A stretch of DNA of 64,000 nucleotides from Bog-473 sp963744225 (lineage in GTDB: Bacteria > Actinomycetota > Acidimicrobiia > Acidimicrobiales > RAAP-2): assembly GCA_963744225.1 (NCBI GenBank), contig CAVUSV010000005.1, positions 186,001-250,000 on the forward strand. Reading direction: 5' to 3'. The notes below the pieces were generated by a model that saw nothing but the letters and a program-made list of their open reading frames with translations, ran no database searches and was not told where the DNA came from. Below, piece after piece: positions 35,933-44,814 of the stretch (position 1 is its first letter; the number at the start of each line of letters is the position of its first letter). The position numbers and the translations under genes are program-made.

Positions 35933-37030
35933 ATGAGGTGGATGGACGAGGTGGCCGAAGGGGAACAGGGAGACGCCGGGGAGCCGCAACCCCCGGCGCC
36001 CCCGAGGCACGGGCGCCAGTTCCTGCCACGCAACGTGAAGATCACGCTGATGGTCCTGCTGCTCTTCTTCGTCGGCGAGTACATCCTCCTCCCCGAGCTG
36101 GCCAGCGCACGGAGACAGTTCAGCCAGCTGACCCACCTCAACGTCCTCTGGCTCGTGCTCGGCGCGCTGCTCGAGGTGGGGGCGCTGGCGGCCTATGCGC
36201 AGCTGACCCACACGGTCCTCTCCCCCGGCGCACCCGACCGTTTCCGCATCTTCCGCATCAACATGTGGGCGTTGGCGATCAGCCACACCTTGCCGGGCGG
36301 CACGGTGCCGGGCACCGCCGCCAGCTACCGACTGTTGACCGAGTCGGGCGTGTCGGGGAGCACCGCGGCCTTCGGGCTGGCCACCCAAGGCATCGGTTCG
36401 GCCCTCGTTCTCAACGTGATCTTCTGGCTTTCGCTCCTGATCTCCATCCCGCTGCAGGGCTACAACCCGCTCTACGGCTTCGCCGCCATTCTCGGCGTGC
36501 TCCTTCTGGCCCTCTTCGCCACGTTGGTCTTCCTCTTCACCCGGGGTGAGAAGCAGGCAGGCGTCTTCGTGAAGAAACTGGCCGACCGGCTGCCCTTCGT
36601 ACGGGCCGAGACGGTCACCTCGCTCGTCCAGAAGGTGGCGGACCGGATGAAGATCCTGTTCTCGAGCCCGGAACTGCTCTGGCGCGCCGGCCTCTGGGCC
36701 GCGGCCAACTGGCTCCTCGATGCCGCCTCCCTGTGGGTCTTCCTCCTGGCGTTCGGCGCCCACATCTCGCCCATCGACGTGCTGGTGGCCTACGGCCTGG
36801 CCAACATCCTGGCCATCATCCCCCTAACCCCGAGCGGGCTCGGGGTCATCGAGCTGACCATCGTCGCCGTGCTCAAGGGCTTCGGCGTCCCGAGCGGGGT
36901 GGCGGCGGCGGGCGTCCTCAGCTGGCGCCTGGTGAACTTCTGGTTGCCCATCCCCTTCGGCGGGGCGTCCTACCTGTCGCTGCGCCTGGGCCACCCGAGG
37001 ACGGCGGCAGCCAAGGCAATCACACCCTGA
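35933..37030 (+). CDS. Flippase-like integral membrane protein (UPF0104/YbhN-type)
   Basis: 365 residues with about eight membrane helices. Typical segments are LPGGTVPGTAASYRLL, a central GPL-like turn, and IIPLTPSGLGVIELTIV near the C-terminus, shared with the lysylphosphatidylglycerol synthetase membrane domain and AglD/YbhN proteins. There is no catalytic LPG-synthase domain. A lipid-linked glycan or lipid flipping role is inferred from the family. ATG 35933 chosen, ATG 35942 also possible. Divergent from the AI-2E permease gene. Confidence 0.85.
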   Translation: MRWMDEVAEGEQGDAGEPQPPAPPRHGRQFLPRNVKITLMVLLLFFVGEYILLPELASARRQFSQLTHLNVLWLVLGALLEVGALAAYAQLTHTVLSPGAPDRFRIFRINMWALAISHTLPGGTVPGTAASYRLLTESGVSGSTAAFGLATQGIGSALVLNVIFWLSLLISIPLQGYNPLYGFAAILGVLLLALFATLVFLFTRGEKQAGVFVKKLADRLPFVRAETVTSLVQKVADRMKILFSSPELLWRAGLWAAANWLLDAASLWVFLLAFGAHISPIDVLVAYGLANILAIIPLTPSGLGVIELTIVAVLKGFGVPSGVAAAGVLSWRLVNFWLPIPFGGASYLSLRLGHPRTAAAKAITP

Positions 37031-37818
37031 CACGATCCGGACGGCCGTCGGTCCAGGCGCGCTGGCTCGCAGGCCAGCGGGCGCGGCTGGGGCGCACGCG
37101 TCCCTCCACTCCCACCGGTGACAGAGACGGTGAACGCCAGCTCTACCGCGACGTTGCCGGCATCCTTGCCGTGCCCACCGTCGGGACCAGCGGCGTCGCG
37201 GCCCGGACCCGGGTGGTCGACGCCCAGGTCGCGCTGGCCATCGGCCGCGGCATCGACCAGATCATCCTCCTCGGCGCTGGGTACGACGGCCGGAGCTTGC
37301 GCTTCGGGGGTGGGTCCGTGCGGTGGTTCGAAGTGGACCGTCCCGCCACGCTGGCCGACAAGGCACGCCGTCTCGGTGCGCTCGGCCACGAAGCGACCGG
37401 CGTGGTCTTCGTCGGCGTCGACCTCCTCGGCGAGGACGTGGGCGCCGCCCTGGGGGCCGCCGCGCACGAACGGGACCGACCCTCGCTCTTCGTCTGCGAG
37501 GGCCTGCTGCGCCGTCTGTCCCTCGAAGCCACGGCCGGGCTCTGCCACGCGCTGCGGGGCCGGGCGGCACCGAGCAGCGTCTTGGTGGCCGACTGCCGGG
37601 TCGCGCCGGACACGGGCGCGCCCGCTCGGGCACTGCGCCGGACCACCGACGTGCTGCTCGCCGCGGTCGGGGAGCCCAGGCGGAACGAATTCCGTCCCGG
37701 CGACCCCGAGAAGCTCATGGTCGTGACCGGCTGGCGCATGACGCAGATGGAGTCGGCGGCGGAGAGCAGGCTCGACCGCGGATCCCACACGGTCGTCCTG
37801 GTCTGCGAGCCGGTCTGA
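37027..37818 (+). CDS. SAM-dependent methyltransferase, leucine-carboxymethyltransferase type
   Basis: About 263 residues. Contains GRPSVQARWLAGQRARL at the N-terminus, VDAQVALAIGRGIDQIILLG, GAGYDGRSLRF (SAM site), WFEVDRP and LFVCEGLLRRLS, matching the TIGR00027/Ppm1-like family. There is no ATG, GTG or TTG between the upstream gene's 3' region and the conserved N-terminus. The best candidate is CTG 37027, whose CTGA overlaps the stop of the preceding gene. Substrate unknown; family members methylate small molecules or mycolate-related compounds. Confidence 0.7.
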   Translation: MTRSGRPSVQARWLAGQRARLGRTRPSTPTGDRDGERQLYRDVAGILAVPTVGTSGVAARTRVVDAQVALAIGRGIDQIILLGAGYDGRSLRFGGGSVRWFEVDRPATLADKARRLGALGHEATGVVFVGVDLLGEDVGAALGAAAHERDRPSLFVCEGLLRRLSLEATAGLCHALRGRAAPSSVLVADCRVAPDTGAPARALRRTTDVLLAAVGEPRRNEFRPGDPEKLMVVTGWRMTQMESAAESRLDRGSHTVVLVCEPV

Positions 37819-37836
37819 GCGCGCGGCGCCGCCGCG

Positions 37837-39069
37837 TCAGGTGCTGGCGCCCGAGGGGGCCATGGCCCGGCGACCGACGCGCACCGGTCGCTCGCCCACG
37901 GAGCGCAGCACCCGGATCCCGGCGCCGACCACGAGGGCGATGAACAACAGCTCGTAGCAGTCCGAGGGCGGGATGAGCCATCCCCGCCCCGCGAAGGCCA
38001 CGCTCGGCCCGTGGGGCGCCCACCAGTACGGTGCGGCCCAGAACAGGACGGCAACCACCACGGCGTACCACTCGCCGTAGCGGGGCCGGTCTGGCGCCAG
38101 CGCCAGCCACGCCACCAGCAGGACCACCCAGATGAAGTGGTGCGACCAGGAAACGGGGCTGGCCAGGGATTCGCTCGCCTCCACGACGAGCAACCCGAGA
38201 ACCGGGGAGGAACGGCGATAGGCGCCGGCCGCGACGGCCAGCCCCACGGCACCGACGGTCACCACGATCACGAAGGAGGTGGGGGTGGTGAAGGTGTGAC
38301 CCAGCATGCGCTCGAGGGCACCGAGCAGGCCCTGGTTGCCGATCCAGGCCAGGTTGCCCGCCCGCTGCGGGTCGTGGATGTAGTGCGTCCAGTACGCCCA
38401 CGACGTGGAGGCGTTGACCGCGGCGGCGAACACCGCGGCGGCGCAGAAGGACGCCACGGCGCGTACACCCGAGCGGCCCTGGCGGGTGAGGAAGAGGTAC
38501 GGGATGAGGATGAGTGGCGTCACCTTGATCGCCGCCGCCAACCCCACCAGGATGCCGCGCGGAATCGGCAGGTCCATCGTCATGTCAGCGACCACGATGA
38601 GAGCGAGCAGGATGTTCACCTGACCGAGGAGGAATGTCTGGCGCATCGGGTCGAACATCGCGACGGGGAGCAGGAGGAGGAGGGACCACCACAGGATCGT
38701 CCGGCGGTCGAGCTCCGCGCAGACGGCACGCAGGCTCACGGCGATCAGCGCGCAGAGCGCGCCGAGGTTGACGAAGGAGAAGGCCACCTCGCAGGCCCGC
38801 AGCGGGAAGTGGGCGAACGGCGCGAACAGGAGAGCGGAGAACGGCGGGTAGGTAAAGCCGAGATGGTCCGTCGGGTAGGTGACGGTGAAGAGGTCGTTCG
38901 ACACGGCGTGCGCCCCGCCGAGCAGGTACGTGCTCAGATCGAGCTGCTGATGGACCAGGGCGAGGACCGTGACGGCGATGGCCGCCACAGCGCACGAAAG
39001 GATGGGCCACGTCCAGCCACGCGTGGACGAGACGGCTCGCATCCGCAGAGCCAGCGCATCTTTCGCCAT
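37837..39069 (-). CDS. GT87-family polyprenol-dependent mannosyltransferase
   Basis: 410-residue GT-C membrane enzyme with about ten helices. The first extracytoplasmic loop carries LSTYLLGGAHAV and TYPTDHLGFTYPPFSALLF, the acidic/aromatic loop typical of actinobacterial DUF2029/GT87 alpha-mannosyltransferases (PimE/Rv2181-type). HDPQRAGNLAWIGNQ and a SWSHHFIW segment follow. It probably adds mannose to phosphatidylinositol mannosides or arabinomannan-like lipids using polyprenyl-P-mannose. ATG 39069 chosen. Confidence 0.85.
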   Translation of the reverse strand: MAKDALALRMRAVSSTRGWTWPILSCAVAAIAVTVLALVHQQLDLSTYLLGGAHAVSNDLFTVTYPTDHLGFTYPPFSALLFAPFAHFPLRACEVAFSFVNLGALCALIAVSLRAVCAELDRRTILWWSLLLLLPVAMFDPMRQTFLLGQVNILLALIVVADMTMDLPIPRGILVGLAAAIKVTPLILIPYLFLTRQGRSGVRAVASFCAAAVFAAAVNASTSWAYWTHYIHDPQRAGNLAWIGNQGLLGALERMLGHTFTTPTSFVIVVTVGAVGLAVAAGAYRRSSPVLGLLVVEASESLASPVSWSHHFIWVVLLVAWLALAPDRPRYGEWYAVVVAVLFWAAPYWWAPHGPSVAFAGRGWLIPPSDCYELLFIALVVGAGIRVLRSVGERPVRVGRRAMAPSGAST

Positions 39070-39127
39070 GGAGCTGGATGGTACCGGCGCGTCGTGGCGG
39101 AGATGCAGCTTTGCACCCTGTGGAGTG

Positions 39128-41428
39128 CTACGCCTTCTGTTCTTCACCCTCTCCGACGTGCAGGTCCGACTCGAGCCGGCGACGGGACCGCTCCTTTGCC
39201 AGCTCCTTCAGGCGTTCCTGGGAGCTCAGCCCGTGGCGGTTGGGCACGCGGCGCCAGCGCCGGTCCGGACCGAGCTCCCACGCGTTCGTCTCATCGGCGA
39301 AGACCAGGTCCAGCACCTCGAACAGGCGCTCCTGGAGCTCGGGATCGTGGACCGGTACGACGACCTCAATCCGGCGGTCGAGGTTGCGCCCCATGAGGTC
39401 GGCGGAGCCGATGTAGAGCTTGAGAGGCAGGCCGGGTCCGGCCGCCGGATCGGTGGGGGGACCACCGAAGCGGTAGATCCTCGAATGCTCGAGAAAGCTC
39501 CCCACGATGGAACGGACGCGGATGTTCTCGGATAGCTCGGGGATGCCGGGCCGCAGCCGGCACAGTCCCCGCACGGCGAGATCGATCTGGACACCGGCGC
39601 CCGACGCCCGGTAGAGCGCGTCGATCATCTCGGCGTCGGTCAGGCCGTTGAGCTTCATGACGATGCGGCCGGCCGGTCCTGCCTCTGCCTGTTCCTCGAT
39701 CATGGCCTTCATGCGTTTGCGCACGCTCACCGGCGACACGAGGATCTGGCGGTAGTCGGCGTGCTTCGAGAAGCCGGTGAGGTAATTGAACAGCGCGCCC
39801 ACGTCCGCGCCGATCTCGGGGTCCGACGTCAGCAGCCCGATGTCTTCGTAGATGCGCGCCGTCTTGGAGTTGTAGTTGCCGGTGCCCACGTGGCAGTAGG
39901 GACGGACGCCGTCTTCCTCCTTGCGCAGCACGAGCGCGGTCTTGGAGTGGGTCTTCAGCCCGACGATGCCATAGACGACGTGAACGCCCACCTCTTCGAG
40001 CGCCCGGGCCCATCCGATGTTGGCCTCCTCGTCGAAGCGCGCCTTGAGCTCGACGATCGCCGCCACCTGCTTGCCGTTCTCCGCCGCCTGAATCAGCGAC
40101 CTCACGATGGGGCTGTCCCCCCCGGTGCGATAGAGGGTCTGCTTGATCCCGAGCACCTGCGGGTCCTCCGCTGCCTGGGCCACGAACGCCTCGACCGAGG
40201 TGGCGAACGAGTCGTAGGGGTGGTGCACCAGGAGGTCGCGCTCGCGCAGCAGCGCGAAAAGTGCGGCGGGGTCGTCCGCCACCGTCGCCAGGCGCGGCGA
40301 GGTCATCGGCGTCCAGGTCTCGCCATGGAGGTCGGGGCGGTCCAGGGCGTAGAGACCCCACAGCCCGCTCAGGTCGAGGGGCGCCGACACGCGGAAGACG
40401 CCATCGGGCCCAATCTCGAGCTCGGTCGCCAGCAGGTCCGCCAGTTCTTGGCCCATGTCGGCTTCGATCTCGAGCCGCAGCGCCTTGCCGAAGCGGCGGC
40501 GGCGCAACTCCATCTCGATCGCGACGAGGAGGTCGTCCGCCTCGTCCTCTTCGAGCACGAGGTCGGCATTGCGGGTGACCCGGAAGGCGTGATGGTGCCC
40601 GATTGTCATCCCGGGGAACAGCGACTCGAGGTGAGCCGAGATGACTTGCTCGAGCGGCACGAAGCGTTCACCGTCGGGCATGACGATGAAACGGGGCAGG
40701 GTCGGGGGGACCTTGACCCGGGCGATCCGCTCCTCCCTCGACGAGGGGTCCTGCACCTCGACGAACAGGTTGAGCGACAAGTTCGAGATGTAGGGAAAGG
40801 GATGGCCCGGGTCGACGGCCAGTGGGGTGAGCACGGGGTAGATCTGGCGCTGAAAGAACTCGACGAGATAGCCACGGTCACCGTCATCGAGCGAGGACCA
40901 GTCCGAGAATCGGATGCCCGCCTGCGCCAACGCCGGCACGATGCGGTCGAGGAAGATGTGGTCCTGGCGCCGCACCAGCTCTTCGACCCGGCCCCGGATC
41001 ATGGTCAGTTGCTCGCCGGGGCGGAGCCCGTCGACGCTGCGCGTGCGCACCCCGGCAGCCACCTGGTCCTCGAGAGCGGCGACCCTGATTTGGTAGAACT
41101 CATCGAGCAGCTCGGAGAAGATGGCCACGAACTTGACGCGCTCCATCAGGGGCTGCCCGTCGTCCTCGGCCAGGTCGAGCAGGCGAGCGGCGAAGTCGAG
41201 GCGGGACTGCTCGCGGTTGGTGAAGCGCTGGTACCCGAAGGCCTCGATCTGCTGGTACGTCGGCGGAACCGGGCGTGCGACCGTCGTTCCGGTCTCCGGG
41301 GCCGGTGCCGGTGTCCGTGTCCCGTCTGTCGCGGTGCTCTCCGCCCTCTGCGCCGTCTCCGTCTCCGTGGCCTGGACCTGGGGAGCGGGCGACGCCTGGG
41401 GTTGCGGCTGAGGCTGGGTCTGGGTCAT
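39128..41428 (-). CDS. ppk: Polyphosphate kinase 1
   Basis: Makes polyphosphate from ATP, reversibly. 766 residues. A Gln/Pro/Thr-rich disordered extension of about 60 residues precedes the N domain (AFGYQRFTNREQSRLDF). LVHHPYDSF, KQTLYRTGGDSPIV, ELKARFDEEANI, LKTHSKTALVLR and the phospho-histidine site in YCHVGTGNYN are present, as is SFLEHSRIYRF with the second conserved His. ATG 41428 chosen. Divergent from the ftsW-like gene, 76 bp apart. Confidence 0.94.
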   Translation of the reverse strand: MTQTQPQPQPQASPAPQVQATETETAQRAESTATDGTRTPAPAPETGTTVARPVPPTYQQIEAFGYQRFTNREQSRLDFAARLLDLAEDDGQPLMERVKFVAIFSELLDEFYQIRVAALEDQVAAGVRTRSVDGLRPGEQLTMIRGRVEELVRRQDHIFLDRIVPALAQAGIRFSDWSSLDDGDRGYLVEFFQRQIYPVLTPLAVDPGHPFPYISNLSLNLFVEVQDPSSREERIARVKVPPTLPRFIVMPDGERFVPLEQVISAHLESLFPGMTIGHHHAFRVTRNADLVLEEDEADDLLVAIEMELRRRRFGKALRLEIEADMGQELADLLATELEIGPDGVFRVSAPLDLSGLWGLYALDRPDLHGETWTPMTSPRLATVADDPAALFALLRERDLLVHHPYDSFATSVEAFVAQAAEDPQVLGIKQTLYRTGGDSPIVRSLIQAAENGKQVAAIVELKARFDEEANIGWARALEEVGVHVVYGIVGLKTHSKTALVLRKEEDGVRPYCHVGTGNYNSKTARIYEDIGLLTSDPEIGADVGALFNYLTGFSKHADYRQILVSPVSVRKRMKAMIEEQAEAGPAGRIVMKLNGLTDAEMIDALYRASGAGVQIDLAVRGLCRLRPGIPELSENIRVRSIVGSFLEHSRIYRFGGPPTDPAAGPGLPLKLYIGSADLMGRNLDRRIEVVVPVHDPELQERLFEVLDLVFADETNAWELGPDRRWRRVPNRHGLSSQERLKELAKERSRRRLESDLHVGEGEEQKA

Positions 41429-41504
41429 GAGCGGAGGGGTCGGCGTCGGTGGAACCGAGGCGGATGCCACCTCGATCCTACCCCCCACCACTACCATTCG
41501 CCCG

Positions 41505-42885
41505 GTGCCGTCACGAGTCCGTCGCACGCCATTTCCGCGCTACGTCTGGGGTCCCAAACCCAAGCGCCGCACCGAATTCGGGACTGCTGCTCTTCGGCTC
41601 ACTCCTCGTCGTCGCGCTCTACGTGATCGCCGAGCTGGGGGCGAAGTCCAAGATCCCGCCGAACATCGGTCCGTTTCTCGGCATCGTGCTGGGACTGGCG
41701 CTGATCGCCCACATGGCGAACCGATGGCTCGTCCCCGACGCCAATGCCGTGATCTTGCCGTTGGCCGCGCTACTGAACGGGATCGGCTACGTCGTCATCG
41801 CGCGCTGGAACCCGCCGTACCCGCGCCAGCAGGCCGGGTGGGTGGCGCTCGGGATCGTGATGTACATCGCGACCCTCCTGGTGGTCCGCTACACCCGAGA
41901 TCTCGAGCGCTATCGCTACCTGCTGCTGCTGCTTGCCGGCATCCTGCTCGTCGCGCCGCTCTTTTTCAGCTCCATCAACGGCGCCCGGCTGTGGGTGCAC
42001 GTCGGCGCCCTGCGTTTTCAGCCGATTGAGTTCTCCAAGCTCCTGCTGTGCATCTACTTCGCCTCGTATTTCGCCGCCAACAAGGAACTCCTCTCCATAC
42101 CGACGGCCCGGCTGGGCAACCGCCTTGTCCTCGACCCGCGCCCGCTTCTTCCCCTGCTGGTGGCCTGGGGCGCCGCCATGGCGGTGATCGGCCTGGAAGG
42201 GGACGTCGGCTTCGCCGCGCTGCTCTTCACCCTCTTCATCGCCATGTTGTGGATCACGACGGGCCGAGTCGGTTACCTGGTCTTCGGCGCGGCGTTGTTC
42301 ACGGGTGGGGCCTACATCGCCGCCCACTACTTCAGCCAGGTGCACTACCGGGTCGCTCAGTGGCTGAACCCCTGGCCGAGCACGTCGAAACCCCTGCTGA
42401 CCCAGCTCGCCGCGTCGCAGTACGGGTTGGGCACCGGCGGCGTGGGCGGCACGGGGCTCGGCCGGGACATCCTGGCGGGGCGTATCTTCGGGCTCACATC
42501 CGACATGGTCTTCGCCGCCATCGGGATCGAGATGGGCCTCATCGGCGCGGCGGCCGTCGTGTTCTGCTACATCCTGCTCGTGGGCGCCGGGTTCCGGGTG
42601 GCCCAGGCCGCTCGCTCCGACTTCTCCCGCCTCCTGGCGACGGGACTGACCGTCATTATCGGCTTTCAGGCCTTCTTCATCATGGCGGGCGTGGTGCGGC
42701 TCCTCCCCTTCACGGGGATCACCCTTCCGTTCGTCGCGTACGGAGGTTCGTCGCTCCTGGCCAACTACGTCCTCATCGCCCTGTTATTGCGCGTCTCCGA
42801 CGAGGGTGCCAAGGCGCAGACGGCCATGCTGGCGGCCGGCGCGGCCGCGGCACCTGGTGAACTGCCTATGGTCCCGGCAAAATGA
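41505..42885 (+). CDS. SEDS-family peptidoglycan glycosyltransferase, FtsW/RodA-like (one frameshift)
   Basis: Polytopic peptidoglycan polymerase. GTG 41505 starts a basic N-terminus, PKRRTEFG. At about 41578 one extra G shifts the frame; removing it joins EFG to LLLFGSLLVVALYV. The rest has about twelve helices, NGARLWVHVGALRFQPIEFSK, LEGDVGFAALLF with the conserved Asp, a GVGGTGLG loop, and LPFTGITLPFVAYGGSSLLA. Corrected length is 459. The order of SEDS genes and no neighbouring PBP leave FtsW versus RodA open; the shape resembles the larger actinobacterial FtsW/RodA upstream of pbpA. Confidence 0.85.
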
Positions 42886-42890
42886 GCCTG

Positions 42891-42927
42891 GCCGCCGCGT
42901 CGGTGCCGGCAGACCCGGCGCGGCGGG
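42891..42927. terminator. GC-rich hairpin between convergent genes
   Basis: CCGCCGCG (42892-42899) pairs with CGCGGCGG (42919-42926) in the 51-bp gap between the ftsW-like and aquaporin stops. It could stop transcription from both sides; no T-run. Confidence 0.35.
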
Positions 42928-42936
42928 CTGCCCTGC

Positions 42937-43767
42937 TCACTTCTCCAGCGGCAGTGCGCCGCCCTCGGCGGCCTCGCGCTCGGCCCGGTCGGGCAGGCCC
43001 CGGACCAGTCCGATCAGCATCACGGCGATGGCCGCGCCGGCGAGTGGACCGACGATGTAGATCCACCACCCGGTGAAGTCCCACGACACGATGTCGGGAC
43101 CGAGCGTGCGGGCGGGATTCATGGAGGCGCCGCTGATGGGGCTGGCGAACAGGCCCAGGAGGGCCACCGTTGAGCCGACGGCGAGCGCGGCGTTGTGCCC
43201 GATGCTGCGATAGCCCGTCGCGGTGTTGAGGATGACGGTGACAAGGATGGCAGTGAGGATGATCTCCATCACGAGTGAGCGCCACTCCCCGCCCGGCTTG
43301 GCGATGGGGTAGTTGCCGCCCGAGGCCACGTGGCCGTACATGGCCTGGAGGAAGAGGGCGGCGCAGACGGCGCCGGCCAGCTGCACGGCGATGTACGGCA
43401 CCGCCCAGGCGACCTTGAACACCCGGCGCCCGGTGAAGGCCAGTGTCACAGCGGGGTTGATGTGCAGGCCCGAGAGCGGGCCGAGGGCGTAGATCATCGC
43501 CATGACCACCGCCCCGGGTGCGATGACCGCGGCCGTGCGGCTGATCGGGGTGCCCCCCACGTAATGGTTGATCACGCCCGATCCGGCCGCCACCGTCACC
43601 AAGATGAAGGTCCCGATGAACTCGATGATCAGGCGGATGCCGAGGGGTCTGTGTTTGAGGGTGTCCTCGGAGAATCGGATCATGAAGCGATCGCCGAGCA
43701 TCGAGTCCTTGGCCAGGTCGATCTCTTGCGTCGTCATTGGTAGGGCCGACTTCTCGTCCGGTGCCAT
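42937..43767 (-). CDS. Aquaporin (MIP family)
   Basis: Water or small-solute channel, 276 residues, six membrane helices. Two NPA boxes are at 104-106 (HINPAVTLAF) and 217-219 (GASMNPARTLGP). His191 (IGHNAAL) and Arg220 occupy selectivity-filter positions as in water-selective aquaporins rather than GlpF. A polar N-terminus of about 40 residues is longer than usual. ATG 43767 is fixed by an AGGGAGGG 6 nt upstream (43774-43781). Confidence 0.92.
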   Translation of the reverse strand: MAPDEKSALPMTTQEIDLAKDSMLGDRFMIRFSEDTLKHRPLGIRLIIEFIGTFILVTVAAGSGVINHYVGGTPISRTAAVIAPGAVVMAMIYALGPLSGLHINPAVTLAFTGRRVFKVAWAVPYIAVQLAGAVCAALFLQAMYGHVASGGNYPIAKPGGEWRSLVMEIILTAILVTVILNTATGYRSIGHNAALAVGSTVALLGLFASPISGASMNPARTLGPDIVSWDFTGWWIYIVGPLAGAAIAVMLIGLVRGLPDRAEREAAEGGALPLEK

Positions 43768-43773
43768 TTGGAT

Positions 43774-43781
43774 CCCTCCCT
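43774..43781 (-). promoter_or_regulatory. Ribosome-binding site fixing the aquaporin start
   Basis: AGGGAGGG on the minus strand, 6 nt from ATG 43767. It discriminates against the much longer open frame that reaches 44031. Confidence 0.65.
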
Positions 43782-43850
43782 GCGCCGTTGCGTCGGTGCC
43801 TCTGCTCTGGTTTGGTGTCGAGCTCGTCGTGGCGGACGAGCTCCCGCACT

Positions 43851-44180
43851 TCAGGCCGCGGGGGTCGTCGAGCCTCCCGCCACCTCGTAGGACCACAGCT
43901 CCGACGCCACCGAGACGGGCCCGCCGTGAGGTGAGGGCCGGTCGGCGCCGGCGTGGCCGTGCGCGAAGGCCGGCGAGGCCACCCATTTCTGGAAGGACTC
44001 CTCGTCCCGCCAGCGGGTGACGACGAGCCACTGGCGCCGATCGTCGGTCGGGCGTAAAAGTTCGAACCCCTCGAAGCCCTCCTGATCGTCCACCGCGCCG
44101 GCGCGGGCGGCGAAGCGACGGGCCAACTCGTCGCCGGCGTCCTCGGGCACGGTGATGGCGTTGATCTTGATGACCGTCAT
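43851..44180 (-). CDS. MhuD-like haem-degrading monooxygenase
   Basis: 109-residue ABM-fold protein. VIKINAITVPEDAGDELARRF, the GFEGFELLRP segment, and FQKWVASPAFAHGHAG follow mycobacterial MhuD closely. Asn7, Trp66 and a histidine in the A-H-G-H stretch (74/76) match MhuD's catalytic Asn7, Trp66 and haem-ligand His75. It would degrade haem to release iron. A generic antibiotic-biosynthesis monooxygenase is the alternative. Alone between aquaporin and DUF151 genes. Confidence 0.8.
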   Translation of the reverse strand: MTVIKINAITVPEDAGDELARRFAARAGAVDDQEGFEGFELLRPTDDRRQWLVVTRWRDEESFQKWVASPAFAHGHAGADRPSPHGGPVSVASELWSYEVAGGSTTPAA

Positions 44181-44229
44181 GACCCGATCTGATCAGATCC
44201 CGGTCCGGGGCGCATCGGCGGGTGTTGCC

Positions 44230-44814
44230 CTATGCCTTGTCCGGGTCGCCGGTATCGGTCGTCTCGGTCGTGTCGGTCGCATCGGTCGCATCAGGGCCCA
44301 GGAAACGGGCGACGTCGCCGGGCTCTTCGAGCAGGCGTTCGTCGACGAGGATCGGCGCCGGCACGGGCATCCGCAGTGCGAGGACGATGCCGTCCGAAGG
44401 CCGGCAGTCGAGCACCTCGCGACCGCCCGGCATCATCAGGTCGAGCTCGGCCAGAAGGTTCCCCTCCTCGCGGCCCACCAGTCGCAGGGCGATGACGTCG
44501 ATACGGGCCCGCTGGAGCGCCTGCATGAACAGCTCGTGGGTCATCGGGCGGCGACCCTCCATCCGCCGCAGGGCCTGGGCCATGGCCGTGCCTTCGGGCA
44601 GCCCCACCGGGAAGACGAGCACGCGCATCGGCGGCTCCGACTCGACGAGGGTGACGGACGGGTACTGCGAAGGGAGATCGAGGGCGACCTCCTCGATGTC
44701 CATGACCCGGAAGACGGGCCACGTGCGTGGCCCCGTTGGGGTCGCCGCCCCGGCGGACGGGACTGCTGTCGGCGCCAGCCCCTCGGCCGCCACCTCGGGC
44801 CGCACGTCGGTCAC
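44230..44814 (-). CDS. DUF151 bifunctional-nuclease-domain protein
   Basis: 194 residues. The BFN domain covers about residues 38-170, with RRPMTHELF and CRPSDGIVLALR, both hallmarks. The C-terminus is a Thr/Asp repeat (D-A-T-D-A-T-D-T-T-E-T-T). Plant and bacterial homologues have nuclease activity, but the cellular role in actinobacteria is unclear. ATGA-type overlap with rodA upstream. Confidence 0.85.
   Translation of the reverse strand: MTDVRPEVAAEGLAPTAVPSAGAATPTGPRTWPVFRVMDIEEVALDLPSQYPSVTLVESEPPMRVLVFPVGLPEGTAMAQALRRMEGRRPMTHELFMQALQRARIDVIALRLVGREEGNLLAELDLMMPGGREVLDCRPSDGIVLALRMPVPAPILVDERLLEEPGDVARFLGPDATDATDTTETTDTGDPDKA

Noticed and set aside
37118..37726. Alternative start frame for the methyltransferase (GTG in another frame)
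   Set aside because: That frame gives Ser/Pro/Arg-rich sequence without SAM motifs; the true frame carries GAGYDGRSLRF and WFEVDRP.
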